From the NCBI RefSeq assembly GCF_012933445.1, contig NZ_JABBNC010000015.1, forward strand, positions 1-64,000: DNA of 64,000 bases, in the 5' to 3' direction. This document shows positions 37,663-45,750 of this stretch, piece by piece; positions within the stretch are counted from its first letter, which is position 1; every line of letters begins with the position of its first letter. The notes beneath the pieces were generated by a model that was not told the origin of the DNA, made no database searches, and saw nothing but the letters and a program-made list of their open reading frames with translations. The position numbers and the translations under genes are program-made. Origin of the DNA: Actinoplanes sp. TBRC 11911 (GTDB lineage Bacteria > Actinomycetota > Actinomycetes > Mycobacteriales > Micromonosporaceae).

Positions 37663-39192
37663 TCAGCGGCGGGGCAGGGACAGGACCGCGGGGGTTGCGG
37701 TGACCGGCTTGACCGTCCAATCCGGGTGCCCGGGCATCGGCGGGGTCTTGGTCCCGTAGAGCCAGGACCGCAGGAAGCCGGTCAGGTCCTGGCCGGACAC
37801 CTTCGACGCCAGGGCGATGAAGTCGTCGGTCCCTTGGGAGGTACCGCGGTCCAGTGTCGCCCAAGTCCGCTCGATCAAGCCGAACTTGGCGGCGCCGACT
37901 TGCTGCCGCAGCGCGTACAAGGTGAGCGCGCCACCGAAGTACACATTCTGGTTGAACAGGTCGAACAGCGTTGCAGCCGACAGCGGGCGAGCGACCGGCC
38001 CGAACTGGGCGCGGAACTGGTCGCCGTCCGCGTAGATGGCCTTGAAGAGGTCATCGATCGTGTCGAGACCGCTGTACTCCTTCAATGTGCCACGGTCGGC
38101 GGCGTAGTTGTACTCGTACCACGTCGCGTGGCCTTCGTTCTGCCAGACGTCGCTCCAGGTCTTCGGTGCGACGCTGTCGCCGAACCACTGGTGCGAAAGC
38201 TCGTGGATCGAGCTGGGGTTGAACTCGTTCGCCGGGAGCGCGGCGATTGTCGAGTCGTAGATCGGCAGTGTCTGAGTCTCCAGCGCCACTCCGAGAGGGG
38301 CGTCGATGAACAGCGAACCGTAGTTCTCGAACGGGTATTTGCCGACCCTGCTGACCATGTACGCCATCTCGGCGCGCTCGTCCTTCGCCTTCGGAAGGAG
38401 GGTGTCGGCGAGACGAGCCGGCGCCACGTCACGGATCGGTACGCCATCGACCGAAGGCTGGGTCCGCACGACGAAGTCACCGGCGGCGACCTGGACCAGT
38501 TCGGTGGCCATGGGGTTCGATTCGCGGTACGTCGAGGAGACGTAGCCCCCGTGCGGAAGAGTTCGGACGCGTACGCCGTTCGCCGTCCCGGTCCAGCCGG
38601 TCGGAGTGGTCAGCGTGATGGTGTAAGTGGCCTTGTCGCTGGGGATGTCATTGCTCGGGAAGAGCTGGTGTGCCAAATTGGGTTGCCCGATGAGCACGGT
38701 GCCGTCCGGGGTGGTGAGGAAACCGCTCGGGTCGTCCTGGGTGCCGGTGACCGGAGTGGCCGCGAAGCCGGAGACGGTCACCTTGAACGCCTTGTTCTTC
38801 TTGAGTGCGCGCGCCGGGGTGATGATCAGCTCGTCGCCGTCTCGGCGGAAGGCGGCGGTCTTGTTGTCGACGGTGACCCGGGCCAGGCCGTCGCCGCCGA
38901 AGTCGAGGTCGAAGCGGGACAGATCCTGCGTCGCGACAGCCGTGATCGTCACGTTGCCGGTGACTTGCTGCTTGGGGTCTTTCTTCGGATAGGTCAGACT
39001 CAAATCGTAATTTTGTACGTCGTACCCGCCGTTGCCGAGGAGCGGGAAGAGCCGATCGCCGGCCCCGGGCGCACCCGGTGTGGCCGATGGCGCGGCATAG
39101 GCGGGAGCACCGGAAAGGCCAGCGATACAAAGCGTGACGGCGGCACCGACGGCGATTACTCGGAACGGCGCCTTGGCTGTCGAGTATCTCAT
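37663..39192 (-). CDS. Secreted M1 family metallopeptidase (aminopeptidase N-like)
   Basis: 509 residues with signal peptide (VIAVGAAVTLCIAGLSGAPAYA). The N-terminal M1 sheet (DVQNYDLSLTYPKKD, NVTITAVATQDLSRFDLDF) precedes the catalytic domain. Zinc ligands are His330, His334 and Glu353 in HELSHQWFG-x14-NEG, and the GxMEN exopeptidase motif is the variant GVALET. Length is typical of the short secreted actinobacterial branch lacking the C-terminal helical domain. The product removes N-terminal residues from extracellular peptides. A consensus ECF41 promoter lies 46 bases upstream and the sigma gene is the next gene upstream. Confidence 0.92.
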   Translation of the reverse strand: MRYSTAKAPFRVIAVGAAVTLCIAGLSGAPAYAAPSATPGAPGAGDRLFPLLGNGGYDVQNYDLSLTYPKKDPKQQVTGNVTITAVATQDLSRFDLDFGGDGLARVTVDNKTAAFRRDGDELIITPARALKKNKAFKVTVSGFAATPVTGTQDDPSGFLTTPDGTVLIGQPNLAHQLFPSNDIPSDKATYTITLTTPTGWTGTANGVRVRTLPHGGYVSSTYRESNPMATELVQVAAGDFVVRTQPSVDGVPIRDVAPARLADTLLPKAKDERAEMAYMVSRVGKYPFENYGSLFIDAPLGVALETQTLPIYDSTIAALPANEFNPSSIHELSHQWFGDSVAPKTWSDVWQNEGHATWYEYNYAADRGTLKEYSGLDTIDDLFKAIYADGDQFRAQFGPVARPLSAATLFDLFNQNVYFGGALTLYALRQQVGAAKFGLIERTWATLDRGTSQGTDDFIALASKVSGQDLTGFLRSWLYGTKTPPMPGHPDWTVKPVTATPAVLSLPRR

Positions 39193-39238
39193 GAGGACAG
39201 AACCATCCCTGGTGGCAGTAATGAATTGGCCCAGCAGG

Positions 39239-39265
39239 GACGAGATCCAGGTGCGAAATGTGACA
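39239..39265 (-). promoter_or_regulatory. ECF41-type promoter of the M1 peptidase
   Basis: On the minus strand TGTCACA (39265-39259), a 16-base spacer and CGTC (39242-39239). This is an exact match to the ECF41 consensus as I remember it (TGTCACA, CGTC). The start codon at 39192 is 46 bases beyond. Confidence 0.8.
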
Positions 39266-39323
39266 TCGTGCGGTGCCCGGGGCTGTGAATGCGCTTATGG
39301 GACCGTTTGTGCTGTGGTGGCTG

Positions 39324-40214
39324 TCACATACGGTTCGCTGCGTGCTTTAGTTTGTCCGGGGCTCGGATGATGTCGATTCTGATGACGCGTCCACGGGCGG
39401 TGGTGAACGACGTGACCGAATCCAGGATACCGTTGTTATAACTGGCATTTCCGAGGATGCTGTTGACGAAGACGAACTCCAGACGCTGGCCGGGGGTAAG
39501 CATTTCGACCAGTCCGAACACGTAGCGGGCGACCTTGTCGCGGCCTTTCACGGGATGCCGCGCCGCACTGATGATGCCGCCACCGTCGCAGGTCGCGACC
39601 ACGCTTTGGTCCAGCAGAGATACCAGCCGGTCGAGGTCTCCGCCGGCGGCCGCGGCCATGAACGCGACAACGGTCCGGCGATGTTGCTCGGCGTCGACCT
39701 CGAGGCGCGACGCGTCGGCCCGAACGTGGTTGCGAGCTCGTGATGCGAGTTTCCGTACGGCTTCCGTCGAGCGGCCGACCAGTTTGGCGACTTCCTGGAA
39801 CGGCATCGCGAACAAGTCGTGCAGCACGAACGCGATTCGCTCGGCCGGGGTCAACGACTCGAGGACGACCAGGAGCGCGTAGCTGACAGCGTCGTTATGC
39901 GAGACTTGCTCGGCCGGGTTCACCCCGCTCGGCAGTCGCTCGACGATCGGCTCGGGCAACCATGGGCCTACGTACGTCTCGCGTCGCATCCGGGTTGAGC
40001 GGAGCACGTCCACCGCGGTCCGCGCGACCGCGACAACGGCCCAGGCCTCGACATCTCGCACCGGGTCGCGAATATCCGCTGCCGCGAGTCGTAGCCAGGT
40101 ATCGGAGACGGCGTCCTCGGCGTCGGTATAGCTCCCCAAAATGGTGTACGCCACACGAGTCAGGCGCGAACGCACAGCGGCGTACGCCATCGCCAGATCA
40201 TCTTCGCGACTCAC
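39324..40214 (-). CDS. sigJ: ECF41 group RNA polymerase sigma factor (SigJ-like)
   Basis: 296 residues. Sigma region 2 (RVAYTILGSYTDAEDAVSDTWLRL) and region 4 (AFVLHDLFAMPFQEVAKLVG, STEAVRKLASRARNHV) are intact. Three hallmarks of ECF41 are visible: the linker GPWLPEP (residues 83-89), a SnoaL-like C-terminal domain with DGGG (210-213), and APDKL near the C-terminus (285-289, usually NPDKL). In this group the C-terminal domain replaces an anti-sigma factor and tunes activity. The usual COE-type oxidoreductase partner is absent; instead the M1 peptidase, SBP and propeller genes carry matching promoters. It has its own promoter at 40268-40294. Confidence 0.93.
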   Translation of the reverse strand: MSREDDLAMAYAAVRSRLTRVAYTILGSYTDAEDAVSDTWLRLAAADIRDPVRDVEAWAVVAVARTAVDVLRSTRMRRETYVGPWLPEPIVERLPSGVNPAEQVSHNDAVSYALLVVLESLTPAERIAFVLHDLFAMPFQEVAKLVGRSTEAVRKLASRARNHVRADASRLEVDAEQHRRTVVAFMAAAAGGDLDRLVSLLDQSVVATCDGGGIISAARHPVKGRDKVARYVFGLVEMLTPGQRLEFVFVNSILGNASYNNGILDSVTSFTTARGRVIRIDIIRAPDKLKHAANRM

Positions 40215-40232
40215 GGCCCATTCGCCCTCCGG

Positions 40233-40264
40233 ACCTCATCCCACAAATGAAAATTTGATGAGGT
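40233..40264. repeat. Inverted repeat in the sigJ leader
   Basis: Arms ACCTCATC (40233-40240) and GATGAGGT (40257-40264) flank a 16-base AT-rich loop. It falls just downstream of the predicted sigJ -10, so it could be an operator or a 5'-UTR stem. A second palindrome, GCATCAC-AAG-GTGATGC, lies at 40348-40364. The rest of the 319-base gap to the small Bell-like gene holds no gene. Confidence 0.45.
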
Positions 40265-40267
40265 GGA

Positions 40268-40294
40268 GACGAGACGGCTTACCGATAGGTGACA
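40268..40294 (-). promoter_or_regulatory. ECF41-type promoter of the sigma gene itself
   Basis: On the minus strand TGTCACC (40294-40288), 16-base spacer, CGTC (40271-40268), 53 bases before the ATG at 40214. It implies autoregulation, usual for ECF41 genes. Confidence 0.7.
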
Positions 40295-40533
40295 CGTTCG
40301 GCGAGTTTGTGACAGCGGCCTCATACGTCGGCCGTCTGCCCGGCAGTGCATCACAAGGTGATGCGGTGCACTCCTGTCATGGAACGGATTGGCAGACCTC
40401 CGCGTGAGGGTCCCCCCCGCGGACAGCGTCAGCAGGTCCCGTACGGCGACGCACGAGTATCAAATCAAGGACAGATCTCGCCGGTCCGATGCCGGGCATT
40501 GGACACTGCACAGACCCGATCGAGGGAGGCTGC

Positions 40534-40932
40534 ATGGACCCGGTCACGCTGGTTGTCACGGCGCTTACCGCGGGGGCGGCGGCAGGGCTGCAGAGCACGG
40601 CCACGTCGGTGATCAGCGACCTCTACGCCTCGCTGCGGGACAGGGTGCGGCAGCGGCTGTCCGGACGCCCGGGCAGTGAGGTCGTGGTGGACCGGCACGC
40701 TGCCGACCCGCAGACGTGGGAGCAGCCGTTACGGGCGGAGCTGGCCGCGGCGGGGCTGGACGAGGAGCTCGAGGAGCTGGCGCAGCGGTTGCTCAGCGCG
40801 GCCGACCCCGAGGGAACGAGGGCGGGTAAATACTCCGTCGTGGTCGGCGGCAACGCGCAGGGCACCGTGATCGGTGACGGGTCCACCGTCCATATGACCT
40901 TCGGCAGTGCTCCGGAGCGCGATCAGCCGTAG
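40534..40932 (+). CDS. Small Bell/HeLo-like effector with C-terminal amyloid-signalling (BASS/RHIM-like) motif
   Basis: 132 residues from ATG 40534 behind GGGAGG; the upstream in-frame start at 40489 has no such site. The N-terminus MDPVTLVVTALTAGAAAGL is hydrophobic and followed by helices (SVISDLYASLRDRVRQRL, TWEQPLRAELAAAGLDEEL), a layout I associate with the bacterial Bell domain, related to fungal HeLo and MLKL membrane-killing domains. Residues 101-123 carry SVVVGG, NAQGTVIGDGSTVH and MTF, nearly the same as the N-terminus of the NACHT protein encoded at 45751-46998. The inferred role is a membrane-permeabilising effector recruited through homotypic amyloid-type contacts. Confidence 0.75.
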   Translation: MDPVTLVVTALTAGAAAGLQSTATSVISDLYASLRDRVRQRLSGRPGSEVVVDRHAADPQTWEQPLRAELAAAGLDEELEELAQRLLSAADPEGTRAGKYSVVVGGNAQGTVIGDGSTVHMTFGSAPERDQP

Positions 40933-40963
40933 GCCGGAGCCGCCGATCGAGTGGGAGACGACG

Positions 40964-41884
40964 ATGCTGCACCATCGTGTTGCCGAGGCGATCCTTGCCG
41001 GTGACGGTGACCTGATGCCGCCGGGTGGCGAGCCGGTGGACCGCCGGGACCGCGTGCTTACGCTGCTGCAGATCTACGAGCTGCACATCGGACCGGCGCC
41101 GCGGCGTGCGGCCGGTGTGCGGCTGCAGCACCATCCGCGGCTGGCCGAGGTGAAGTGCCGGCTGGAGATGCGGTGGCTGGCGGAGCTCGACGCCGCCGCC
41201 CGCGCCGAGCGTGGGCAGCTGCCCGCCGATCCGGTCGAGGCTCTGCGCCGGCTGGCCGCGCTGGACCGGCTGCCGAGCGTGTACCGGTGGGTGGCGCAGA
41301 CCGCGTCGTGGGCGGACGTCGTGGAATTTCTGACGCTGGAAGGTGGCCCGGACGGCGGCTTCGACGACCTGGTCGCGCTGTGTCAGCTCGGGCTGCCTGG
41401 GGTGGCGAAGGTGGAGCTGGCCCGCAACTACTGGGACGAGATGGGCAACGGCGTCTGGGATGCCGTGCACAGCGTGCTGTACCGCCGCTTCGCCGACGCC
41501 GTCGGTATCGTGGCCCGGCCGGCGGACGAGCAGCCGCTCGCCGCACTGGAAAGGCAGGCTCTGGGCGGGCTGCTCGGCACGAACCGGTGGCTGCAGCCGG
41601 AGATGCTCGGCGCGCTCGGCCTCATCGAGCTGCAGGCGGGGCCCCGCTGTCAACTGGTGGTCCAGGCATTCGAGCGCTGCGGCGCGCCGGCGGACGCGTA
41701 CCCCTTCTACGTGGAGCACGCGCGGACCGACCCGCGCCACGGCGTGGACTGGCTGGAGCACGCGGTGCGGCCGGTCGTCGCGCAGCTGCCCGAGTGGGGT
41801 GACCGGATCGTGCACGGCGCGATCTGGCGGGCCGGGATCAACCAGGCTTTCCTGGCGGGGTTCGGCGTCGGCGCCACAGTTTGA
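40964..41884 (+). CDS. Iron-containing redox enzyme family protein (heme-oxygenase-like diiron oxidase)
   Basis: 306 residues from ATG 40964 (GGGAGA upstream), 31 bases after the small effector gene, so probably co-transcribed. The helical scaffold has VELARNYWDEMGNG followed by WDAVHSVLYRRF, and FYVEHARTDPRHGVDWLEHA, the Glu/His/Asp-x-x-His ligand pattern of the heme-oxygenase-like diiron oxidases. Such enzymes use O2 to cleave or oxidise amino acids, fatty acids or nucleotides. The link to the effector gene suggests a metabolic or toxic small-molecule function in the same system; the substrate is unknown. Its last 47 bases overlap the convergent LamG gene. Confidence 0.8.
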   Translation: MLHHRVAEAILAGDGDLMPPGGEPVDRRDRVLTLLQIYELHIGPAPRRAAGVRLQHHPRLAEVKCRLEMRWLAELDAAARAERGQLPADPVEALRRLAALDRLPSVYRWVAQTASWADVVEFLTLEGGPDGGFDDLVALCQLGLPGVAKVELARNYWDEMGNGVWDAVHSVLYRRFADAVGIVARPADEQPLAALERQALGGLLGTNRWLQPEMLGALGLIELQAGPRCQLVVQAFERCGAPADAYPFYVEHARTDPRHGVDWLEHAVRPVVAQLPEWGDRIVHGAIWRAGINQAFLAGFGVGATV

Positions 41885-42437
41885 GTTCGTCGATCCGTCC
41901 CGCGAAGACCCGCTTGTCGGCGTCCGGCCACGCACCCACGTTGAGCCCGTACGGCCATTCGACACCCAGTACGGAGCCGAAGGGGCTGTATTCATGGGCG
42001 CGCAGCACGTTGTCCAGGTGGATCGTGGAGGTGTCGACGCCATCGTAGGTGAACGCGAGATACAGCCACTGCCGCAACGGGACCGTGCCGGGCGCGCTGC
42101 GCACACCGCCCCAGTCGAATCCGTTGTAGACCGTCCCGCCGATGCTGCGGTCGGCGTCGACGAAGAGAGCGAACGACAGGTAGCCCTCGGCGATGGTGTG
42201 CCGGCCGGTCACCTCGTTCACCCACAGCCACGTCGTGACACGGACCCCGCCGAGCTCGGTCAACGCCTCCGACGGCAGCACCACGACCCGGCTGCGTGCC
42301 CCGTCGAAGCCCATCGCCGACCGGCCCGGCAGACGGCCCTCAACGGCCGCGACATTCCGACCGCGAACCGCGCCGCCCCGCCCGGACGTGTCGACCGGGC
42401 CGCCGTCACCTTGCCGAAGGCTCAGAATCAGTTCCAT
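41838..42437 (-). CDS. LamG (concanavalin A-like) domain protein
   Basis: 199 residues from ATG 42437, overlapping the end of the glycosyltransferase gene by 32 bases. A single LamG sandwich covers almost the whole protein: AMGFDGARSRVVVLPS, VTTWLWVNEV, QWLYLAFTYDGVDTSTIHLD, and the closing FAGRIDELKLWRR. No signal peptide is present, so it would stay in the cytoplasm, unusual for this fold. As the last gene of the NACHT operon it could recognise a glycan, perhaps one made by the adjacent GT4 enzyme. This role is inference. Confidence 0.78.
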   Translation of the reverse strand: MELILSLRQGDGGPVDTSGRGGAVRGRNVAAVEGRLPGRSAMGFDGARSRVVVLPSEALTELGGVRVTTWLWVNEVTGRHTIAEGYLSFALFVDADRSIGGTVYNGFDWGGVRSAPGTVPLRQWLYLAFTYDGVDTSTIHLDNVLRAHEYSPFGSVLGVEWPYGLNVGAWPDADKRVFAGRIDELKLWRRRRTPPGKPG

Positions 42438-43557
42438 GCTCACCGTCGGGTCTCCTCGCCGTCGCGTACAGGCAGGAAAGGTGTTGTGCCATCGCGCCGA
42501 TGCTGAACTCGGTCGCGATGCGGGTACGCGCCGCGCCGCCGACCGCCGCGCGCAAGGTTGGATCGTCGAGCAGCAATGCGACCTGCTCCGCCAGGGCTTC
42601 CGCGTCACCCGGCGGTGCGAGCAGTCCGTGCTCGCCCGCGGTGATGAGGTCGGGGATGCCGCCGACGGTGGTGGCCACGACGGCGGTGCCGGCCGCCATC
42701 GCCTCCAGGAGCACCATCGGGGTGCCCTCGTAGTCCGCGGTGTGCAGCAGCACGGTCAATGCGGCGTAGACGGCGGCGGTGTCGGCAACCTCGCCGACGA
42801 ACCTGACCACGCTGTCGAGTCCCAGCTCGGCGGTGAGCGCCTCCAGAGCCGGCCGCTCCGGCCCGTCGCCGACCACCACGAACGTCACGTCGGTACGGGA
42901 CGCCGCCAGCCGCGCCGCGACGGCGAGGAAAACGTCGATCCGCTTCTGCCGGGCGAGGCGGCCGACCACCCCGACGACATGCGATTCCGGCGGATGGCCC
43001 AGGTCGGCCGGCGGTTGCGGGGCCGGTAGCTCCAGGCCGTTGCGGACCAGTGCGATTGCCCTGGGCCCCGGCAGTCGCTGCAGCACCGGATGCATCGGGG
43101 CGCTGCACGCGATCAGGACGTCGACGCGCCGGCAGCACCATTGCTCGACCCGGGCCGTGACCCGCTGGCGGAGCGTCTCCTGTCGCCACTCGTCGTGCAC
43201 CGTGTACACCAGGCCGATACCCGCCCAGCGCCGGCTCACCCACCGCAGGAACACCGCCAGGTACAACGCTCTCGCGCCGTGCGCGTGCACGACATCGGTG
43301 GCGGGCGGTTTCCGTAGCAGGGCCGCGTACACCCGCAGATAGTTCAACCGGTTGGGGTGCACGAACGGCAGCAGCCGGTACGGCACCCCGCGGGTGGCCA
43401 GCAGCCGTGCGTACTGCGGCCCCGCCGCGGCGACGATGAGCGGCCGGACACCACCTTCGCGCAGCTGCTCCCGGGCCAGGTCCACGATCAGGGTGTCGGC
43501 GCCGCGCATCACCGTGTCGGAGTAGAGCAGCTGCGCGACCCTGATCACGGCCACCAC
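42406..43557 (-). CDS. GT4 family glycosyltransferase
   Basis: 383 residues with a complete GT-B fold. The N-terminal domain has the MRGADTLIVDLAREQL glycine loop and DVVHAHGARALYLAVFL. The C-terminal domain has VGVVGRLARQKRIDVFLAVA, VVVGDGPERPALEAL, VRFVGEV and the EX7E-type donor motif EGTPMVLLEAMAAGTAVVAT, then GGIPDLI. All catalytic features look intact. The gene overlaps the helical-repeat gene by 13 bases upstream and the LamG gene downstream, so it is fixed in the NACHT operon. A glycosyl donor and acceptor cannot be named. Confidence 0.92.
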   Translation of the reverse strand: MVAVIRVAQLLYSDTVMRGADTLIVDLAREQLREGGVRPLIVAAAGPQYARLLATRGVPYRLLPFVHPNRLNYLRVYAALLRKPPATDVVHAHGARALYLAVFLRWVSRRWAGIGLVYTVHDEWRQETLRQRVTARVEQWCCRRVDVLIACSAPMHPVLQRLPGPRAIALVRNGLELPAPQPPADLGHPPESHVVGVVGRLARQKRIDVFLAVAARLAASRTDVTFVVVGDGPERPALEALTAELGLDSVVRFVGEVADTAAVYAALTVLLHTADYEGTPMVLLEAMAAGTAVVATTVGGIPDLITAGEHGLLAPPGDAEALAEQVALLLDDPTLRAAVGGAARTRIATEFSIGAMAQHLSCLYATARRPDGEHGTDSEPSAR

Positions 43558-45749
43558 CGCATGACCGCGCGGCTGGTGCGGACCAGCCCGGCCAGCGCAC
43601 CTGGCGCGCCCAGCACGTCGGCGACCGGGAACAGCCCGGTGACGTCGTAGAAGAATTCCGCACGGGTACCGAGGGCGAGCGTCTGCAGGGACTCCCGCCA
43701 GCCCTCGTGCACCGTGACGAGGTCGGATCCGAGGACCGCATGCCGGCGGACGTGGGCGATCAGCGCGCGGCCGCGTTCCCGGCGGGCCCGGACCGACCGC
43801 GTCATTGCCAGGACCCGCGGCAGGTGGGCGGCGGTGGCGTGCCCGGCGACCGCTGCGAGCGCCGAGGCCAGCCAGTGTTCGTCGGTGATGGCACCGGCCA
43901 GGTCGAGCGCGCCGTCGATGTCGCCGGTGCCGGCCAGCGACGCGGTGACCGCGGCGATGCAGCCGGAACGCAGCGGCTCGTTGCCCCGCTCGATCGTCGT
44001 CGCGGCGGTGATCGCCTCCCGCAGCACCGCCATGCGCTCCTCGCCGGCGAGTGCGTCGGCGAGCAATAATAGGGCCCGCGCCTGGGCCGTGGGCTCGATG
44101 AGCTCACCAGCGACTGCGCGTGCATCGGCTATCGCGGCGGCCGCGGCCGCCCCGGGCAGCGCCCGGGCGCAGGTGGCGATGAGCGCGACCCGCAGGTGCG
44201 GGAACGGTGCCCGGGCCGCCCATCGCAGGGCCTCGTCCGCCTGGCCGGCGGCCGTCAGGCGCTGCACCACCGCGGTGACCGCTTCGGCGAACCAGGTGTC
44301 GTCGTCGATGCCGTCGAGCAGATCGAGCGCCTCGCCGCGGCCGAGCGTGACGCCACGCGCGGCGAGGGCGCCGCGGACGCGCATCCGCTCGTCGTCGTCG
44401 GCCAGGAGCGGTTCCGTGAGTACGGCCCGCTCCCATTCGCTCAGGCTCAGATACGACGCGACGGTGACTAGTCCTTCCGCGAGCACATGAGTGTTCACAT
44501 CGTCGGGCGCCACCCCGATGATTCCCGCGACGGCGTCGGCGCGCCCCGGCTCGTCCAGAACCGGCAGCAGCGCACGTACGGCGTGCAGCCGCTGCCACGG
44601 GTCGCCTGCCGCGGCCGCCCGCGCCACGTCGGCGCCGGTGCCCGTGACCGCCGCGAGCTCGCACTCGATCACGACACGGTCAGCGGGGTCGACAACCTCC
44701 CGCAACAACGCCCAGGCGTCGTCCGGACGTCCGGTCCCGGCCAGATGGAGGCAGGCCGCCCGGGCCATGGCGGTGAACGCGGTGCCGCCGCCGACGGTTC
44801 CGGTCGCCGACAGCGCGGAGCGCAGATGTTCTTCGGAATCGTCAGCCAGTGACGCGTAGGTCTCCGCCCGCCAATACTGCGAACGGATCGGGACGGGAAG
44901 GAACTCGCCGAGCACCGCGACCGCATGGGTGCTGCGCTGCGCGAACTCGGCCCGGAACAGTTCGGCCACTTCGCCGAGCTCGTACTCGGTGGCCATGATG
45001 TTCTTGCGGTGGAAGTGCAAGTCGGCGAGAGTGAGCTGCAACTCCTCGTCGAGGTCACGGCCGACGGTGACCAGCGCGACCGCCCGGTAGTAGGCGTCGT
45101 CGACCGACATCGCGACCAGCTCCGCCTGGCCCGCCATGTGCCGCGGGAGGTGTGGCACGAGCCGCCCCAGCTCACCCACCCGCCAGAACGGGTCCGGCAC
45201 CACTGACACGGCGGCCAGCGCTTCACCGGCGACGTCCTCGGCGTCGTCCGGATCGAGCACGGCCAGCAGGGTGGTGAGGCCCTCCGCGCGTTCCCGCGGA
45301 TCCGGCACCTGCCGCACGAAGGACAGCGCGTCGTCGGCGCTCAGCAGTCCGCGGCGCAGCAAGGTGGTCAGCAACCGCACCGACACGTTCGCCGAGAGGT
45401 TGCGCACGGAGGCGGCGCTCAGCGCGTACTGCAGCTCACGGTCCAGCTCGCTGGCCGGCCGCCCCGCGGAAAGTTCCGCTCTGGAGCGTTGCTCCGCGGC
45501 ACCGGTCGCGATTTCCAGGTGGTCGAGGTAGAGCCGCAGGTCACCGTTGCGGGTGACAGCGGCATACCAGGCGTTGACGGACCTGCCGGTGAGCGCGGCG
45601 CGCGCCCCGGCTCCGACGGTTTCCTCCGGTTGTTCCATGGCAAGCAGGCGATGCAGGTCCGCGGCGCGGTCGGCCGCGCGCAGGTGGCGGGGCAGGTGTC
45701 GCAGCTCGTATCCGGTGAGGGCATCGAACGGTCTCGCCGTCGCCGCCAC
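43545..45749 (-). CDS. Alpha-helical repeat protein, C-terminal half of a split NLR
   Basis: 734 residues if started at GTG 45749, one base after the NACHT stop (TAG-A-GTG). The open frame upstream of that start lies within the NACHT gene and is Ser/Thr/Arg-rich. The start region PFDALTGYELRHLPRHLRAA matches the segment that follows the NACHT module in single-chain actinobacterial NLR-like ATPases. The rest is Ala/Leu-rich helical repeats of TPR/HEAT type (ALSFVRQVPDPRERAEGLTTL, ALDLAGAITDEHWLASALAA). It would be the sensor or scaffold part. It overlaps the glycosyltransferase start by 13 bases. Confidence 0.82.
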   Translation of the reverse strand: MAATARPFDALTGYELRHLPRHLRAADRAADLHRLLAMEQPEETVGAGARAALTGRSVNAWYAAVTRNGDLRLYLDHLEIATGAAEQRSRAELSAGRPASELDRELQYALSAASVRNLSANVSVRLLTTLLRRGLLSADDALSFVRQVPDPRERAEGLTTLLAVLDPDDAEDVAGEALAAVSVVPDPFWRVGELGRLVPHLPRHMAGQAELVAMSVDDAYYRAVALVTVGRDLDEELQLTLADLHFHRKNIMATEYELGEVAELFRAEFAQRSTHAVAVLGEFLPVPIRSQYWRAETYASLADDSEEHLRSALSATGTVGGGTAFTAMARAACLHLAGTGRPDDAWALLREVVDPADRVVIECELAAVTGTGADVARAAAAGDPWQRLHAVRALLPVLDEPGRADAVAGIIGVAPDDVNTHVLAEGLVTVASYLSLSEWERAVLTEPLLADDDERMRVRGALAARGVTLGRGEALDLLDGIDDDTWFAEAVTAVVQRLTAAGQADEALRWAARAPFPHLRVALIATCARALPGAAAAAAIADARAVAGELIEPTAQARALLLLADALAGEERMAVLREAITAATTIERGNEPLRSGCIAAVTASLAGTGDIDGALDLAGAITDEHWLASALAAVAGHATAAHLPRVLAMTRSVRARRERGRALIAHVRRHAVLGSDLVTVHEGWRESLQTLALGTRAEFFYDVTGLFPVADVLGAPGALAGLVRTSRAVMRWWP

Positions 45750-45750
45750 T

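Noticed and set aside
39327..39333. TGTCACA on the plus strand as a fifth ECF41 site
   Set aside because: It is inside the sigma gene and has no CGTC 16 bases downstream.
40308..40315. A second TGTCACA on the minus strand upstream of the sigma gene
   Set aside because: The expected -10 position reads CACC; the neighbouring TGTCACC at 40294-40288 has the correct CGTC.
40793..42106. A 437-residue minus frame across the HDO gene
   Set aside because: Overlaps the HDO-fold gene antisense and the LamG gene in another frame; no motifs.
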